From: Holophagae bacterium | GTDB lineage: Bacteria > Acidobacteriota > Thermoanaerobaculia > Thermoanaerobaculales > Sulfomarinibacteraceae | DNA: 15,947 bases | Assembly: GCA_030637505.1 (NCBI GenBank) | Contig: DAOWGJ010000286.1 | Location: 1 to 15,947 of the forward strand | Direction of reading: 5' to 3' | Shown: positions 7,326 to 14,483 of the stretch, piece by piece | How the letters are laid out: every line of letters begins with the position of its first letter | How positions within the stretch are numbered: position 1 is the first letter of the stretch | Position numbers and translations under genes: made by a program | Notes under the pieces: model-generated | Seen by the model: only the letters and a program-made list of their open reading frames with translations | Told to the model about the DNA's origin: nothing | Database searches by the model: none

Positions 7326-8123
7326 ATGACGACGGTACAACGGGATGACGTCAGTATCTTCTACCGTGATCAGGGGGAAGGGCAGCCGGTCCTGTTGCTT
7401 CACGGCCACACTCTGGATCACCGTGTATTTGACGGGTTGACCTCAAGCCTGGTGGCCGCGGGTTTGAGGGTTATCCGACCGGATTTCAGAGGGCATGGCA
7501 GGTCGACGCGGCCTCCACAAGGCTATCACTGGGTTGACCACTGCGGGGATGTTGAGGCGGTACTCGACGAGGCCGGGGTGGAGCGGACTGCGGTCGTAGG
7601 ATTCTCCCTGGGGGGAGGGGTTGCCCTGGAAATGGTCCTTGAGAGACCCGACCGAGTTGGGGCGCTGACGCTGATGTCTCCGGTGATGCCGGACCGGCCC
7701 TTTGAGCCGGAATTCATGGCCAATCTCAAGGCGGTAGCCATGGTGGCACGTACCGAGGGAATCCAGGCAGCCATGGAAGGGCCGTGGATGAAGAGTCCTC
7801 TCTTTGCGGCCTCGCTGGCAAAGCCCGGCGTTCTGGAAACATTGTCTGAAATCGTCAAGGATTTTCCTGGCGCCGAATATCTCGCAGAGGCCCGGGACCA
7901 CATCGAGCGGGACTGGACGGTCCCGGAACGACTTGGTGAGGTCAGTGCGGAAACGCTGGTGTTGGTTGGCGAACGTGAAATGCCCGGATTCATGGCATTT
8001 TCCCAGGAAGCGGCTGAAGGTATCCCTGGCGCGAAGCTGGAGATTATCCCTGGCGCAGGACACCTCCTTCCTCTCGAGGCCGGCGAAGAGGTTGCGCGGT
8101 TGATCCTCGAGCATTTGCGGTAG
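7326..8123 (+). CDS. Alpha/beta hydrolase
   Basis: A 265-residue alpha/beta-hydrolase fold enzyme of the small-ester-hydrolase, haloperoxidase-like type. PVLLLHGHTLDHRVF (21-35) gives the oxyanion HG motif, and RPDFRGHGRS (51-60) is the usual strand-loop. The nucleophile elbow is GFSLGG (92-97) with S94, and the histidine is H246 in GAGHLLPL. The acid position after strand 6, where LVGERD is usual, reads LVGEREMP, so E218 stands where Asp is expected; Glu can serve, but the third triad member is less certain. There is no signal peptide, so the protein is probably cytoplasmic. The substrate cannot be predicted. The gene stands alone, divergent from mrp and convergent with glmM. Confidence 0.88.
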   Translation: MTTVQRDDVSIFYRDQGEGQPVLLLHGHTLDHRVFDGLTSSLVAAGLRVIRPDFRGHGRSTRPPQGYHWVDHCGDVEAVLDEAGVERTAVVGFSLGGGVALEMVLERPDRVGALTLMSPVMPDRPFEPEFMANLKAVAMVARTEGIQAAMEGPWMKSPLFAASLAKPGVLETLSEIVKDFPGAEYLAEARDHIERDWTVPERLGEVSAETLVLVGEREMPGFMAFSQEAAEGIPGAKLEIIPGAGHLLPLEAGEEVARLILEHLR

Positions 8124-8133
8124 GGCTGTGTTC

Positions 8134-8157
8134 GCTGATAGCTGATAGCTGACAGCT
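8134..8157. repeat. Short tandem repeat with a 7-base period
   Basis: GCTGATA is repeated twice and continued by GCTGACAGCT, giving about three and a half units with a 7-base period. The repeat fills the gap between the convergent hydrolase and glmM genes. A related sequence in opposite orientation lies at the right edge of the window (15929-15947). GCTGT at 8125-8129 and ACAGC at 8152-8156 could pair weakly, but there is no typical terminator T-run. Confidence 0.6.
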
Positions 8158-8161
8158 TTCC

Positions 8162-9496
8162 CTACTCCGGCAACGCTCTCCTGATGGCCTCCGCCAGCTC
8201 CTCAGCGTGCGCGTGGATTTCCTGTTCGTCCTGTCCCTCCAACATCACACGGGCCAGGGGTTCGGTACCGGAGTAGCGCAGCAAAACGCGGCCACTGCCG
8301 GCGAGCTTCGTTTCGATGGACTTCAGCAGAGATTGGATTTCCCGGATCTCTTCGAAGGGTTGTTGTCGCCCGACCCTGACGTTGATGAGCACCTGAGGCA
8401 GGCGTTCGAGGTTGGACAATTCGGAGAGGGGGCGCCCGCTCCTGGCGGCCAAGGCCAGGACCTGAGTGCCGGTCAAAAGACCGTCGCCGGTGACGCTGAG
8501 GTGGGAGGAGATGATGTGACCGGACTGCTCTCCGCCGAGAGCGGCGCCATGTCGAACCATCGTCTCCCACACGGCCCGATCGCCCACCGGACACCTGAGG
8601 AGGCTGATGCCCTCGGCGGCGAAACCGGTCTCCAGTCCGAAATTCGACATGACGGTCGCAACAACTTTGTTTCCCGGAAGTCGTCCGTCGGCCTGCAGAC
8701 TCTTCCCCCAGGCCAGCAACAGATCATCACCGTCGAGGATGCGCCCCTTTTCGTCGACGAGGACGGCGCGATCGGCGTCGCCGTCCAGGGCCAGGCCGCC
8801 GTCGGCGCCGAGGCGCGTGACGGCCTCGGCCAGCTGCCCAGGTGAGGCGGCACCAACATTCCGGTTGATGTTGTGTCCATCTGGTGCACTGGCGATGGCT
8901 GTGATTTCGGCGCCCAGGGTCTCGAGGATCTCATCGGCCAGGCCCGAAGCGGCGCCGTTGGCCGCGTCCAGAACCAGACGCAGGCCGTCGAGGGGCTTCG
9001 GACCCTCGAGAGACCCCAAGACCCTCGCGCGGTACCGGTCGATCAACCCGGGCCGCATTGCGGGGAGGCCTGGGCCCGATTTGGCCTGGGCGCGTTTCAA
9101 TTCATCCTCAAGCAGCTCTTCGACGGTCTCGGAGATCTTTTCTCCGCTCGCGGCCAAGACCTTGACGCCGTTGTCTTCCGCTGGATTGTGAGATGCGGAA
9201 ATGACGATGCCGGCCGTACAGCTTCCTACCCGCAGCAGGTGCGAGACTGCGGGGGTCGGCAAGATGCCGCCCCAGGTAACGGAACCCCCTGCAGCCTGGA
9301 TGCCGATGCTGAGCCAGTCGGCTAACGTCTCGGTTGAATCCCGAGTGTCCCCCCCGATGAGAAAGGAGGGTTTCGGGTCCCCATTGGCCATCAGCCGGAC
9401 CAGAGCGACGCCCAGGCGGCGAAGAGTAACCTCATCCAGGGGCCATTCGAGGGCACGACCTCGGATTCCGTCTGTTCCGAAAAGTTCACGGGCCAT
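8162..9496 (-). CDS. glmM: Phosphoglucosamine mutase
   Basis: A 444-residue cytoplasmic enzyme that interconverts glucosamine-6-phosphate and glucosamine-1-phosphate, the step leading to UDP-GlcNAc for peptidoglycan and lipopolysaccharide. It begins with the family hallmark RELFGTDGIRG (3-13). The phosphoserine loop is ISASHNPAEDNG (99-110) with S102 as the phosphorylated residue. DGDADR (238-243) binds the metal, GGEQSGH (321-327) reads the sugar, and RYSGTEP (407-413) holds the phosphate. Length and all four loops match GlmM. The start at 9496 is supported by TAAGGAG about 10 bases upstream on the minus strand, overlapping the cdaR stop. The frame stays open upstream to 10162 but only as the shadow of cdaR. 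GlmM is last in the cdaA-cdaR-glmM order, and in Firmicutes GlmM binds and inhibits CdaA, so joint control is likely. Confidence 0.97.
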   Translation of the reverse strand: MARELFGTDGIRGRALEWPLDEVTLRRLGVALVRLMANGDPKPSFLIGGDTRDSTETLADWLSIGIQAAGGSVTWGGILPTPAVSHLLRVGSCTAGIVISASHNPAEDNGVKVLAASGEKISETVEELLEDELKRAQAKSGPGLPAMRPGLIDRYRARVLGSLEGPKPLDGLRLVLDAANGAASGLADEILETLGAEITAIASAPDGHNINRNVGAASPGQLAEAVTRLGADGGLALDGDADRAVLVDEKGRILDGDDLLLAWGKSLQADGRLPGNKVVATVMSNFGLETGFAAEGISLLRCPVGDRAVWETMVRHGAALGGEQSGHIISSHLSVTGDGLLTGTQVLALAARSGRPLSELSNLERLPQVLINVRVGRQQPFEEIREIQSLLKSIETKLAGSGRVLLRYSGTEPLARVMLEGQDEQEIHAHAEELAEAIRRALPE

Positions 9497-9510
9497 GTGT
9501 CCAGAACTCC

Positions 9511-10227
9511 TTACTTCGTTTCCCCGGGGGGGCGGCCGGAAGCTCCGAGAGTCGAGGTGGTGTCTTCCTCCGGTTGGGGCTGGGGTCCGATGTTCACCCG
9601 AACCATGATTGGGGATCCGGTGAGCACACGCAGGAGAGGATCTGTCAGGAGCGGTGTGACGACTGCCTCGACGCTTCCGGTGGCCCCCTCCACCGAAATT
9701 GAAGACGTCGTGACGCTCTCGAGCGTGGACAGACGGCTTTCTGGGCCCTGGACGGTAATCCGCGTCGGATCCAGCTGAACGAGGTTGACGACGAACCCCG
9801 GCGCAGGGTTGCCCTCGACCGATGGGCTGAGGGCGAGACTGCGGAGTAGGACCCGCTCGAGTTCGATTTCGATCTCGGTCGGCTCGACCGAAATCACCTC
9901 GACTTCCGCCGGAAGTCGGACGCCCGAGACGTCGATTGGGTAGATACTCCGGCCCGGCACGGCCTCTGAGAGGTCGAGGAAGACCTCCGGATTTCCAGCG
10001 GCCGTCGGGTTGAGGGTCAATGGCCCCCGAAGTTGTAGGGTGATGGTGTCGGGTACGCTCGAGGTCAGCAAAAGGTCCGAGGGCATGTTGACCAGAGTCA
10101 GATTGGCCTTGGTGCTTCGGACGGAAATCGTCGCCCGCCGTTTTCCGGTAGCGGCATACCACAGGAGGGATGCGGCGATCAGGGCAACCAGAAGATAGGC
10201 AGGGTGGCGAGGTTTAGCCCGAATCAC
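9511..10227 (-). CDS. cdaR: YbbR-domain membrane protein, CdaA partner
   Basis: A 238-residue protein with a single N-terminal membrane anchor (about 10-27, YLLVALIAASLLWYAATG) followed by a beta-rich extracytoplasmic part. That part holds two YbbR-like repeats, roughly 35-110 and 115-200. Each has the typical run of short strands with LxVRGP/VxVxGP-like turns (LQLRGPLTL, ITVQGPESRL). CdaR proteins bind the membrane diadenylate cyclase CdaA and modulate it. The start is a GTG inside a GTGA overlap with the cdaA stop codon, with GAGG 7 bases upstream. The copy is short; Bacillus CdaR has four YbbR repeats, so this is a reduced version. The C-terminal tail is rich in Pro, Glu and Thr and probably unstructured. 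Identity rests on the fold pattern and on its place between cdaA and glmM. Confidence 0.88.
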   Translation of the reverse strand: MIRAKPRHPAYLLVALIAASLLWYAATGKRRATISVRSTKANLTLVNMPSDLLLTSSVPDTITLQLRGPLTLNPTAAGNPEVFLDLSEAVPGRSIYPIDVSGVRLPAEVEVISVEPTEIEIELERVLLRSLALSPSVEGNPAPGFVVNLVQLDPTRITVQGPESRLSTLESVTTSSISVEGATGSVEAVVTPLLTDPLLRVLTGSPIMVRVNIGPQPQPEEDTTSTLGASGRPPGETK

Positions 10228-11033
10228 AGCGCCGCCTCTTCATCCTCGGAACTCAGTTGGTACATGTGCTCGGTCAGGGCATTTCTCAGAGTTGTCTCGT
10301 CCAGTGGCCGCATCAGTTGGCGTTCCACGGCCAGGGAAATCGTTCCGGTCTCCTCGGAAACGACGATGACCAGAGCGTCTGAATCCTCTGAGAGTCCAAC
10401 GGCAGCGCGGTGGCGAGTGCCCAATTGGGATGACATTTTGTGGCTGGTGGACAGGGGCAGAAAGCACGAGGCAGCCTCGATTTTATTGCCCCGGATGATA
10501 ACGGCGCCGTCGTGCAGTGGGGTCCCCGGGACGAAAATGTTCAGCAGCAGATCGTAGGAAAACCGGGCTTCCAACGGGATACCGGTCTCTGTCCAGGGGT
10601 CCAGCGTATCGCCTCTTTCGATCGCAATCAGGGCGCCGATACGTTTGGCGGCCAAAGCCTGGACCGCCAGCGAAAGCTCATTGATCAAGACGGGCTGATC
10701 GGAACCCCCCGATCCCAAGCGGAGCCACCCAATCGAGCCGAAGCCGGTCAGCATCCGTCGAATTTCCTGTTGAAAGAGAACGATGATGGCGATCGGGAGC
10801 ATCGCCAGGGTGTGGCTCAGGATTGAACTCAGGGTGATCAGCTGGAAGGCGCCGGCGGCGAGGTAGACCACGACCAGCCCCAGCAGTCCCCAGAGCATCT
10901 GCATGGCTCTGGTTCCCCGCAGCAGGGTCAGGAGGGTGTAGATCAAGGCCGTTACCAGTAGGATGTCGACCAGATCGGGCAGACCCATTTGAAAATCCAT
11001 CAGACCGTGGAGCAAGTCGAGGATCCACGTCAT
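10224..11033 (-). CDS. cdaA: Membrane diadenylate cyclase CdaA (DisA_N domain)
   Basis: A 269-residue protein that joins two ATP into cyclic di-AMP. Three hydrophobic segments (about 20-37, 46-64, 66-86) anchor it in the membrane, followed by FQQEIRRML (87-95) and then the DisA_N catalytic domain. The two catalytic signatures are present: TPLHDGAVII (171-180) with D175-G176-A177, and GTRHRAAVGLSE (205-216) with R207-H208-R209. ALIAIERGD (134-142) is the expected strand before the active site. The start at 11033 has a strong GAGGAGG seven bases upstream (11041-11047). It shares four bases with folP before it and with cdaR after it, so translation is coupled. The three-helix anchor and neighbours make it CdaA rather than DisA or CdaS. 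Confidence 0.96.
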   Translation of the reverse strand: MTWILDLLHGLMDFQMGLPDLVDILLVTALIYTLLTLLRGTRAMQMLWGLLGLVVVYLAAGAFQLITLSSILSHTLAMLPIAIIVLFQQEIRRMLTGFGSIGWLRLGSGGSDQPVLINELSLAVQALAAKRIGALIAIERGDTLDPWTETGIPLEARFSYDLLLNIFVPGTPLHDGAVIIRGNKIEAASCFLPLSTSHKMSSQLGTRHRAAVGLSEDSDALVIVVSEETGTISLAVERQLMRPLDETTLRNALTEHMYQLSSEDEEAAL

Positions 11034-11917
11034 CGTCGTGCCTCCTCGATCGCGGCCAACATCTTCAGGAATTGGAGGGTTGGCCCGGGGTCATGGACTC
11101 GGACGATCGCTCGCGGGAGAGCTATCGCCGGCGTCAGTGCCGCCAACGAGCCGGGGAGGCGGTCCTCGACCTCTGTGCCGGTCAATCGTCCAATCATGGA
11201 TTTGAGGGAAACGCCGACAACGATCGCGTGACCCAGGGCGGCGAGGTCCGGCAAGTCGGCCAGCAGCCGCACGTTGGCTTGATCGTCCTTGCCGAAACCG
11301 ATGCCGGGATCGAGCCAGACGAGATCCCGAGGGAGCCCCGCTTCGAGCGCCTTCCGGGCTCTGACGGCCAAAAAGGAATGGACCTCGGCTGTGACATTGG
11401 TGTAGGTGGTGTCTTCCTGCATGCTGCGGGGCCGGCCGCGCATGTGCATCAGCACGATACCGGCCCCGAGGGCGGCGGCCGTCGCCAGCATTCGTGGGTC
11501 CGCCCCGGCAGTGACGTCGTTGACCAAGTCGGCGCCGGCCTCGAGGGCCGCCGAAGCGACCTGGGCCTTGGACGTGTCAACGGACACCAAGGTTTCCGGC
11601 AAGCGTCGCCTCAGTGCTTGGATGACCGGAACGACGCGCTCAATCTCGGTTTCAGCGGAGACCGGCAGTGCCCCAGGTCGGGTGCTTTCTCCGCCGACGT
11701 CAATGATGTCGGCGCCGTCGTGCGCCATTGTGATGCCGTGGGCTACGGCCTGGGCCGAAGAAGCGAAACGCCCCCCGTCGGAGAAGGAGTCCGGCGTGCA
11801 GTTAATGATGCCCATGATCACCGGCAGTCGGCGCGGCCACAGAGCCCGCAGCCTGGAGGCCTTGCCTCTGGAACCGCGAACATCGGGGACCGCAACCGGC
11901 ACGGTGACTGGGATCAC
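11030..11917 (-). CDS. folP: Dihydropteroate synthase
   Basis: A 295-residue TIM-barrel enzyme that condenses the pterin pyrophosphate with p-aminobenzoate in folate synthesis. The sulfonamide-binding loop 1 reads MGIINCTPDSFSDGGRF (35-51). DVGGESTRPGA (73-83) is loop 2. VSVDTSK (111-117), VNDVTAG (132-138), MHMRGRP (157-163), and WLDPGIGFGKD (201-211) follow in order, and the C-terminal VRVHD (272-276) is present. One departure: the phosphate-binding GxSRKS motif reads GVSLKS (235-240), with Leu238 in place of Arg, although the key lysine K239 is kept. The start is a GTG in a GTGA overlap with the ftsH stop, with GAGGAGG 10 bases upstream. About 30 residues precede the first barrel strand, as in several homologues. 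Confidence 0.95.
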   Translation of the reverse strand: MIPVTVPVAVPDVRGSRGKASRLRALWPRRLPVIMGIINCTPDSFSDGGRFASSAQAVAHGITMAHDGADIIDVGGESTRPGALPVSAETEIERVVPVIQALRRRLPETLVSVDTSKAQVASAALEAGADLVNDVTAGADPRMLATAAALGAGIVLMHMRGRPRSMQEDTTYTNVTAEVHSFLAVRARKALEAGLPRDLVWLDPGIGFGKDDQANVRLLADLPDLAALGHAIVVGVSLKSMIGRLTGTEVEDRLPGSLAALTPAIALPRAIVRVHDPGPTLQFLKMLAAIEEARR

Positions 11918-13794
11918 GTCGGCGGCGCCTCCTCTGGAGCGTCAGTTTTCATTGGTTTCAAGGCTCGTACGTCGATGTTCGAGTGTGCCTCGATCAAATC
12001 GTAGATTTCCTCTCCGTCCAGCACCTCTCGCTCGAGAAGGGCTGCGGAGATCGCATTGAGCGAGGCCAGTTGAGCCCCGAGAATCTCCTTGGACAGATTG
12101 TAGGCTGTATTGACAAGTGAGCTGATCTCCTTGTCGATTCGAGTGGCGGTTGTCTCGGAATAGTCCTGGTGACGAGAAAATTCCTTTCCGAGAAATATAT
12201 TCTCGTCCTGCTTGCCGAAGGTCAAGGGCCCCATGCCGGTGCTCATGCCCCACTCGCAGACCATCTTGCGCGCGAGGTCGGTCGCGCGTTCGAGGTCATT
12301 GCCGGCGCCGGTGGTCATCTTGGCCGAGCCGAAGGTGAGCTCTTCGGCCAGGCGTCCTGCCATCAATACCTGCAAATTGGCCTGGAGGTAGGCTCGGGAG
12401 TACATGTAGCGGTCCTCGAGCGGGAGTTGCTGCGTCAGTCCCAGGGCCATGCCCCTGGGAATGATGGTCACCTTGTGGAGGGGGTCGGCGTCGGGCAGGA
12501 AAGCGGCGACCAGGGCGTGACCGGCCTCGTGGAAGGCGGTGATGCGCTTTTCCTCTTCGGACATCACCAGGGAACGCCGTTCGGCTCCCATCATCACCTT
12601 GTCTTTTGCGTACTCCATCTCGGTCATGTCGACCTTCATCTTGTTGAGTCTGGCCGCGCGGAGGGCCGCCTCGTTGACCAGACTGGCCAAATCAGCGCCG
12701 GAAAATCCAGGCGTTGACCGAGCGACGACCGAGAGGTCCACATCTGCGGAGAGCGGTATCTCCTTCGTGTGGACCTCGAGGATTCCCAGGCGCCCCAGGA
12801 CGTCCGGGTGATTGACGACGATGCGTCGGTCGAAACGGCCGGGTCTCAGGAGGGCCGGATCGAGGACGTCGGGCCGATTGGTCGCGGAGATCAAGATTAC
12901 GCCCTCGTTGGCTTCGAACCCGTCCATTTCGACCAGGAGCTGGTTGAGGGTCTGTTCGCGTTCGTCGTGACCGCCCCCCAGCCCGGCGCCGCGGTGTCGG
13001 CCAACGGCGTCGATTTCATCGATGAAGATGATGCATGGTGCGTTCTTTTTTCCCTGCTCAAAGAGATCCCTGACGCGAGAGGCGCCGACCCCGACAAACA
13101 TCTCGACAAAATCGGAACCCGAGATCGAGAAAAAGGGCACGTCGGCTTCGCCTGCAACGGCCTTGGCCAGCAGGGTCTTGCCCGTTCCCGGGGCGCCCAT
13201 CAAGAGAACACCCTTGGGGATCTTCCCGCCGAGGCGCTGGAACTTCTTCGGGTCCTTGAGAAATTCGATGATCTCTTCGAGTTCTTCCTTGGCTTCGTTC
13301 ACCCCCGCCACATCAGCAAAGGTGACCTTTTTCTCGTCGGGGTTGAGAAGCTTGGCTTTTGACTTGCCGAAGGACATAGCCTTGGTGCCGCCGGCCTGCA
13401 TCTGGCGGAAGAATACGAACCACAGACCGACGAGGATCAGCAGGGGGGCCCACGACAGGAGAGCCGTCAGGAGCCGGCCGTCGGAAGGTTTCTCGACCTC
13501 GATGACGACGTGCCCGGCGCGAAGCTCCTTGATCAGATCTTCATATCCAGGGTCATAAGTGAAGTGGTCGTACCGCGGCTTGGTCGGGTCAGTAACCTCC
13601 GCCGTGGTGCTGATAAAAATTTCCTCTCCCTTGACCAGAACCTGGCTGACTTCACCACCGGCAACCCTGTCCAGAAAATCGGAAAAGGCTATTTCCTGGG
13701 ATGTGTCTGAAACGCCGCGAAGGACCTGGAGGATCAGCAGCACACCGACCAGGATCACGGCCCACATCAGAACGGTACGAACGGTTTGATTCAC
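11914..13794 (-). CDS. ftsH: ATP-dependent zinc metalloprotease FtsH
   Basis: A 626-residue membrane-bound AAA+ protease that degrades misfolded membrane proteins and regulatory proteins. Residue numbers are from the GTG start. Two membrane helices (about 7-25 and 111-129) flank a small periplasmic domain. The AAA domain has Walker A GAPGTGKT (200-207), pore motif MFVGVG (232-237), Walker B IIFIDEIDA (255-263), and the second region of homology RPGRFDRR (317-324). The protease domain has the zinc site HEAGH (422-426) and the third ligand D500 in AGNDLERAT. Length matches the family (E. coli 644). I prefer the GTG at 13794 because GAGGAGA sits 6 bases before it; an in-frame ATG at 13815 would add seven residues but has no Shine-Dalgarno. 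It overlaps folP by four bases. The 167-base gap upstream could hold a separate promoter. Confidence 0.97.
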   Translation of the reverse strand: MNQTVRTVLMWAVILVGVLLILQVLRGVSDTSQEIAFSDFLDRVAGGEVSQVLVKGEEIFISTTAEVTDPTKPRYDHFTYDPGYEDLIKELRAGHVVIEVEKPSDGRLLTALLSWAPLLILVGLWFVFFRQMQAGGTKAMSFGKSKAKLLNPDEKKVTFADVAGVNEAKEELEEIIEFLKDPKKFQRLGGKIPKGVLLMGAPGTGKTLLAKAVAGEADVPFFSISGSDFVEMFVGVGASRVRDLFEQGKKNAPCIIFIDEIDAVGRHRGAGLGGGHDEREQTLNQLLVEMDGFEANEGVILISATNRPDVLDPALLRPGRFDRRIVVNHPDVLGRLGILEVHTKEIPLSADVDLSVVARSTPGFSGADLASLVNEAALRAARLNKMKVDMTEMEYAKDKVMMGAERRSLVMSEEEKRITAFHEAGHALVAAFLPDADPLHKVTIIPRGMALGLTQQLPLEDRYMYSRAYLQANLQVLMAGRLAEELTFGSAKMTTGAGNDLERATDLARKMVCEWGMSTGMGPLTFGKQDENIFLGKEFSRHQDYSETTATRIDKEISSLVNTAYNLSKEILGAQLASLNAISAALLEREVLDGEEIYDLIEAHSNIDVRALKPMKTDAPEEAPPT

Positions 13795-13961
13795 GTTATC
13801 TCTCCTCAGGCTCATAGAATGCGTTTGTCAGCGCCGCTCAGGCCGTAGCGGGGGTCGGTCCCGGTGAACATCAAGAACTCGTGGCCCTATTGAGTGCGCT
13901 GTCCTGCCCAGGTTTACCAGCAACAATGTGGTAGCGGGCTTTGTTCCCCATCGATACGGGG
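13795..13961. other. Spacer upstream of ftsH
   Basis: This 167-base gap between the hpt-like gene and ftsH is the longest inside the long minus-strand unit. I found no clear -35/-10 pair. On the minus strand CCGCT and AGCGG (within about 13830-13852) could form a 5-bp stem in the ftsH leader. A secondary promoter or a heat-responsive leader is possible but not shown by the sequence. Confidence 0.3.
13801..13807 (-). promoter_or_regulatory. Shine-Dalgarno that favours the ftsH GTG start
   Basis: On the minus strand this reads GAGGAGA, followed by a 6-base spacer (GATAAC) and then GTG at 13794. It lies inside the alternative frame that begins at the ATG at 13815. That overlap argues for GTG as the main start. 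Confidence 0.6.
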
Positions 13962-14483
13962 TTACTCCTCCTCGAGTACACAAAGGTCTGGGCGATTCGT
14001 GTAATGGTCGCGGCCCGGGCCGAGACCGTATCCGACGAGGAAACCGTCGGGCACATCATCAAAAACCGCGTATTTCGCCGTCAAGTTCACTCGGCGAAGC
14101 TGCGGTCGGTCGACGAAGGCCACGACTTCGATCGACCTCGGGTGTTGCTGGCTCAGATGAGTAATCAGGTAATTCTCAGTGATTCCCGAGTGGACGACAT
14201 CCTTGAGAACGAGCACGTGTCGGTCCCTGACATCAATCTGGGTGGCATAAGTCAACTGGACGACCTCCCCGCGCTCACCGGGGCTTTGGGTGACGTCGAC
14301 GAACTCGAAATCGACCGCCCGGGGGAAATGACGGGCAAGATCTGCGAGGAAGAAAGCCGATCCTTTGAGGATGCCCACGAGGACCAGGGGCTGGTCGACG
14401 TAGTCCTCAGCAATTACGGCGGCCGTCTCACAGATCCGCTTCAAAATGTGGTCGCTGTCATAGACGACTCGTAGGTCGCTCAT
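13962..14483 (-). CDS. hpt: Hypoxanthine phosphoribosyltransferase-like protein with altered catalytic loop
   Basis: A 173-residue type I phosphoribosyltransferase of the Hpt family, which normally makes IMP or GMP from hypoxanthine or guanine and PRPP. Family features kept are VGILKGSAFFLADLAR (36-51, with the pyrophosphate-loop L39-K40-G41), VDFEFV (57-62), and the C-terminal VAFVDRPQLRRV and PDGFLVGYGL (145-154). However, the PRPP loop, normally VEDIIDTG, reads LKDVVHSG (93-100): the first acidic residue is K94, D95 is kept, and the catalytic-base Asp is H98. The SSYG-type flexible loop is also replaced by VTQSPG. The codons (AAG at 14204-14202, CAC at 14192-14190) are unambiguous. The ATG at 14483 follows GGAGGTGA with a 7-base spacer and overlaps the tilS stop by four bases. 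Position between tilS and ftsH is the classic hpt position. It may be inactive, changed in specificity, or regulatory. Confidence 0.85.
   Translation of the reverse strand: MSDLRVVYDSDHILKRICETAAVIAEDYVDQPLVLVGILKGSAFFLADLARHFPRAVDFEFVDVTQSPGERGEVVQLTYATQIDVRDRHVLVLKDVVHSGITENYLITHLSQQHPRSIEVVAFVDRPQLRRVNLTAKYAVFDDVPDGFLVGYGLGPGRDHYTNRPDLCVLEEE

Noticed and set aside
8124..8161. Bidirectional intrinsic terminator between the hydrolase and glmM genes
   Set aside because: Only a 5-bp stem with a loop above 20 bases can be drawn, and no T-run follows on either strand.
9497..10162. N-terminal extension of glmM by 222 residues in the same open frame
   Set aside because: The extension is Arg/Pro/Ser/Gly-rich shadow sequence that lies over cdaR in another frame. 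MARELFGTDGIRG is the standard GlmM start and has its own Shine-Dalgarno.
10224..11033. DisA or CdaS instead of CdaA
   Set aside because: Three N-terminal membrane helices and cdaR-glmM neighbours define CdaA; DisA has a DNA-binding C-terminus and CdaS a soluble helical N-terminus.
11072..12004. A 310-codon plus-strand open frame opposite folP and ftsH
   Set aside because: It is antisense to two well-supported genes, has no recognisable domain, and shows the Gly/Arg/Asp-rich composition of reverse-frame reading in GC-rich DNA.
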